64,000 nt of DNA from Spirosoma endbachense (GTDB lineage: Bacteria > Bacteroidota > Bacteroidia > Cytophagales > Spirosomataceae), in NCBI RefSeq assembly GCF_010233585.1, contig NZ_CP045997.1, forward strand, positions 6,409,545 through 6,473,544. The letters are read 5' to 3'. The notes under the pieces were generated by a model, which saw nothing but the letters and a program-made list of their open reading frames with translations, made no database searches and was not told where the DNA came from. The position numbers and the translations under genes were made by a program. This document shows, piece by piece, positions 61,756 through 64,000 of the stretch (position 1 is its first letter; each line of letters opens with the position of its first letter).

Positions 61756-61938
61756 ATGAAAACGAATAAATTGCTTGGGCTCCTGACAGCACTAGTTCTG
61801 CTCGTATCAGTGGCCGGTTGTGCCCCGGCCTATTATGGCAACCGTTACGGTAGTTATCACGGACGGCATCATCATCCATACGCGGCTCGTCCGGTTCCAC
61901 CCCGGCCTTATGGAGGCTATGGGCATCCGGGCTGGTAG
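61756..61938 (+). CDS. Small lipoprotein with Gly/His/Tyr-rich tail
   Basis: A lipoprotein signal ends in a lipobox (LVLLVSVAGC), so the Cys is lipidated. The mature part is only about 40 residues, rich in Tyr, His, Gly and Pro (YYGNRYGSYHGRHHHPYAA). An ATG 30 bp upstream would add ten residues before the signal. The His cluster could bind metal. A perfect 22-bp terminator follows. Confidence 0.75.
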   Translation: MKTNKLLGLLTALVLLVSVAGCAPAYYGNRYGSYHGRHHHPYAARPVPPRPYGGYGHPGW

Positions 61939-61949
61939 ATCAGATTTTG

Positions 61950-61996
61950 TGTCAAATGCGACGGGGCGCTTCTGAAGCGCCCCGTCGCATTTGACA
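61950..61996. terminator. 22-bp perfect bidirectional terminator
   Basis: The stem begins TGTCAAATGCGACGGGGCGC and ends with its complement, 3-nt loop. It lies between the convergent lipoprotein and NDH-2-like genes. Confidence 0.9.
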
Positions 61997-62000
61997 TTTA

Positions 62001-63341
62001 TCAGCTCATTTCATTTTTCAGCATAATTTCCTGCCCAACCTTATCGTCTTTTCGAACAAAAGGCCGAATAATGATCCGGGTGCCTCGCTGATAGGTGAAG
62101 AGTCGATAGATCCAGTTACTGAAAACGATCAATTTACTGCGGAACCCGACCAAATACCAGATGTGAACAAACAGCCACGCCATCCAGGCAATGAACCCGC
62201 CGAGATGCACATTGCCCGGTAAGTCGGCTACGGCACGGCTACGCCCAACAATGGCCAGCGATCCTTTATCGAAGTATTCGAAGGGCTCGGTAGGCTCGTT
62301 CTTCATTAACCGGCGTAGATTTTTGGCCAGATGAACGCCCTGCTGAATAGCGGGTTGCGCAACACCGGGGTGGCCTTTCGGGTATTTTTCCAGCTTCATA
62401 AAGGCAATATCCCCGATAGCAAATACATCGGTCATCCCCTGGATACGATTAATCGGATCGACCAGAATTCGTCCTTTTTCTATTGACTCTGCTGGTATAC
62501 CCTCAATCAGTGCTCCTGTAACCCCAGCCCCCCATACCAGTGTCTGGGTTTTAATCTGTTCTCCCCCTTTGAAGGTTACCGTCTCGCCATCGTACGATTC
62601 GACCAGCGTATTTAATTTGACAACAACGCCAAGGTCTTCGAGGTAACGTTGTGCTTTCTGTCCGGCTTCATCCGACATAGGCGGCAATACCTTGCCTAAG
62701 CCCTCCACGATATAGATTTTCATCTCACTGAAATCCAGTCCAGGATAATCGTTTGGCAGGACGTGTTTACGCATTTCGGCCAGCGATCCGGCCATTTCAA
62801 CACCGGTTGGACCGGCTCCGGCAATGACGAACGTCAGTAGACTTTGTCGTTCCGCCGAATCGGTGGTGACGCTGGCCTGTTCAAAACATTGCAGAAACTG
62901 ACTCCGGACGTTGAGGGCTTCCGGAATGGTTTTAAGCGGGAATGAGTATTTCTGGATCTGCTCATTCCCGAAAAAATTGGATTTTGAGCCAGTAGCAATA
63001 ACTAGGTAATCGTAATGCAGGTCACCGATCAACGTAGTCACGGTTTTGGTGGCAGGGTCAATCTTGTTGACCCGCACCATCCGGTAATGAAAGTCGGTGT
63101 GCCCATCGAACATCTTTCGGAAAGGTTCGGCAATGGCATCCGGCTCCAGACCGGCAGTTGCTACCTGATAGAGCAGCGGCCAGAAACCGTTATAATTTTG
63201 TTTATCGAACAGCACTACCTGCACATCCTTATCTTTCAGGCTCTTGGCTAAATTCATGCCGCCGAACCCTCCACCTATAATGACGACGCGCGGTTTAGCC
63301 GTATCGGGTATGTTGAGCGAAAGTTTATCGAATTGAAGCAT
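62001..63341 (-). CDS. ndh: NAD(P)/FAD-dependent oxidoreductase, NDH-2 type
   Basis: This 446-residue flavoprotein is like type II NADH:quinone oxidoreductase, passing electrons from NADH to the quinone pool without pumping protons. FAD-binding opening RVVIIGGGFGGMNLAKSL, NAD-binding FVIAGAGPTGVEMAGSLAEM and the second FAD segment VFAIGDIAFM are intact. The C-terminus has the hydrophobic stretch FIAWMAWLFVHIWYLVGFRS that anchors it to the membrane. Length and motifs are normal. Confidence 0.88.
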   Translation of the reverse strand: MLQFDKLSLNIPDTAKPRVVIIGGGFGGMNLAKSLKDKDVQVVLFDKQNYNGFWPLLYQVATAGLEPDAIAEPFRKMFDGHTDFHYRMVRVNKIDPATKTVTTLIGDLHYDYLVIATGSKSNFFGNEQIQKYSFPLKTIPEALNVRSQFLQCFEQASVTTDSAERQSLLTFVIAGAGPTGVEMAGSLAEMRKHVLPNDYPGLDFSEMKIYIVEGLGKVLPPMSDEAGQKAQRYLEDLGVVVKLNTLVESYDGETVTFKGGEQIKTQTLVWGAGVTGALIEGIPAESIEKGRILVDPINRIQGMTDVFAIGDIAFMKLEKYPKGHPGVAQPAIQQGVHLAKNLRRLMKNEPTEPFEYFDKGSLAIVGRSRAVADLPGNVHLGGFIAWMAWLFVHIWYLVGFRSKLIVFSNWIYRLFTYQRGTRIIIRPFVRKDDKVGQEIMLKNEMS

Positions 63342-63565
63342 TGTCGTGAAGTTTTTGTCCAGAGGTTGTTTCTGCTTGTATTACCTAATAATCAGGTGTT
63401 TTGTTTCATAGAACGACCGGAAAGTAAGCGGGCAGAAAACGATAACCTTCTACTATATATACGTTTTTTTAGCAGAAAAGGTTAATATATTAAGTAGCTT
63501 TGTTGTTCTCCCGACCAACGTTATCAAGCCTCCCTACGGTCCAATCTGCTTTTTGATTAGTTTGT

Positions 63566-64000
63566 ATGCGTTTAGGTCTATGCGGTCTGATAAGCTTTTT
63601 ATTTTTTTGCCATTGTACACAGGGGCAGAATCCGTCCAGACGGGCTACGATTAGCGGTTATGTTCGCGAAATTGGTAGCCAGGAGGCTCTGATTGGTGTC
63701 AATGTGTATGTGCCCGGCACAACGACCGGTACAACAACCAATACTTACGGTTTCTATTCACTGACGTTGCCTATGCAGGACAGCCTGCGGTTAGCGTATT
63801 CGTTTGTTGGGTACGAAACGGTTCTGCATACGAGCCAATTGCGGACCAGCCAAACGATAAACATCGATTTAACGCCGGGGCAGGCACTGGCAGAGGTTGA
63901 TGTGAAGGCCGGGCCAAGAGGTGAAAAAGTCAGTGAGAGCGCGCAGATGAGTACGATTGACATACCCATTGCGCAAGTCAAGAAGATTCCGGCCTTTCTG
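63566..64000 (+). CDS. TonB-dependent receptor, 5' part only
   Basis: The frame is open to the window edge, giving 145 residues. A signal (LCGLISFLFFCHCTQGQ) is followed by a carboxypeptidase-regulatory-like domain (ATISGYVREIGSQEALIGVN, then TYGFYSLTLP) and the beginning of the plug (EVDVKAGPRGEKV; IDIPIAQVKKIPAFL). This opening is standard for outer-membrane receptors of Bacteroidota. The ligand is unknown; the barrel lies outside the window. Divergent from the NDH-2-like gene. Confidence 0.85.
   Translation, partial: MRLGLCGLISFLFFCHCTQGQNPSRRATISGYVREIGSQEALIGVNVYVPGTTTGTTTNTYGFYSLTLPMQDSLRLAYSFVGYETVLHTSQLRTSQTINIDLTPGQALAEVDVKAGPRGEKVSESAQMSTIDIPIAQVKKIPAFL

Overview
The window reads as chromosome of a Bacteroidota bacterium of the order Cytophagales, most like Spirosoma or a close relative. 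The reasons are the gene families (TonB-dependent receptor with an STN domain, FecI/FecR pair, S46 and M3 peptidases, PadR plus FtsX-type permease, DUF4097-like adhesin, OmpA-like proteins), the TAnnTTTG promoter -7 elements, and long perfect stem-loops used as terminators. No rRNA is present. One tRNA gene was found, tRNA-Arg(CCG).

Layout. 1-5.4 kb: a partial ABC permease with its PadR regulator, a small hypothetical, an ECF sigma factor, and a tandem array of four small paralogous proteins. 5.6-19.8 kb: mostly single housekeeping or accessory genes (M3 oligopeptidase, degenerate LytM protein, VOC protein, MBL hydrolase, TPR protein, OmpA protein, small membrane proteins), with decayed genes (a gene remnant, a frameshifted PhyH dioxygenase) and a dispersed intergenic repeat. 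19.9-24.2 kb: a gluconeogenic module, with an XRE regulator divergent from a pckA-fbp operon. 24.2-33.6 kb: one co-directional block with sigma factor, FecR, TonB receptor, tricarballylate dehydrogenase-like flavoprotein, PrpF-family isomerase, a wrecked EamA transporter and an MFS carrier. It looks like a regulated uptake and catabolism locus for a tricarboxylate or aconitate-like acid.

34.86-50.45 kb: a 15.6 kb AT-rich integrative element inserted in the 3' end of tRNA-Arg(CCG). A 15-bp copy of the tRNA end marks the far junction, and the tRNA's original terminator now sits beyond that junction. The element has a tyrosine recombinase, an excisionase-like HTH protein, an orphan integrase-arm-like protein, a P4-type primase/helicase, a RepB-type primase, iteron-like repeats, and no visible relaxase, so it resembles a phage satellite or integrated replicon. 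Its cargo is a RimK-like ATP-grasp ligase overlapping a 68-residue protein, and a three-gene operon: a DNA cytosine-5 methyltransferase, a 964-residue protein with an HSP90/MORC-like ATPase at one end and a histidine-kinase-like ATPase at the other, and a 575-residue receiver-like protein. I regard that operon as the most interesting object here: a probable conflict (anti-phage) system that couples DNA methylation to a two-component-like relay.

50.4-64 kb: ordinary core genes: AI-2E transporter, PhoB/PhoR-like two-component pair, aspartyl protease with PDZ domain, tpiA, cupin, a sigma/anti-sigma/adhesin operon, S46 peptidase, small lipoprotein, NDH-2-like dehydrogenase and the start of another TonB-dependent receptor. 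All assignments come from reading sequence and translations. No database search was run.
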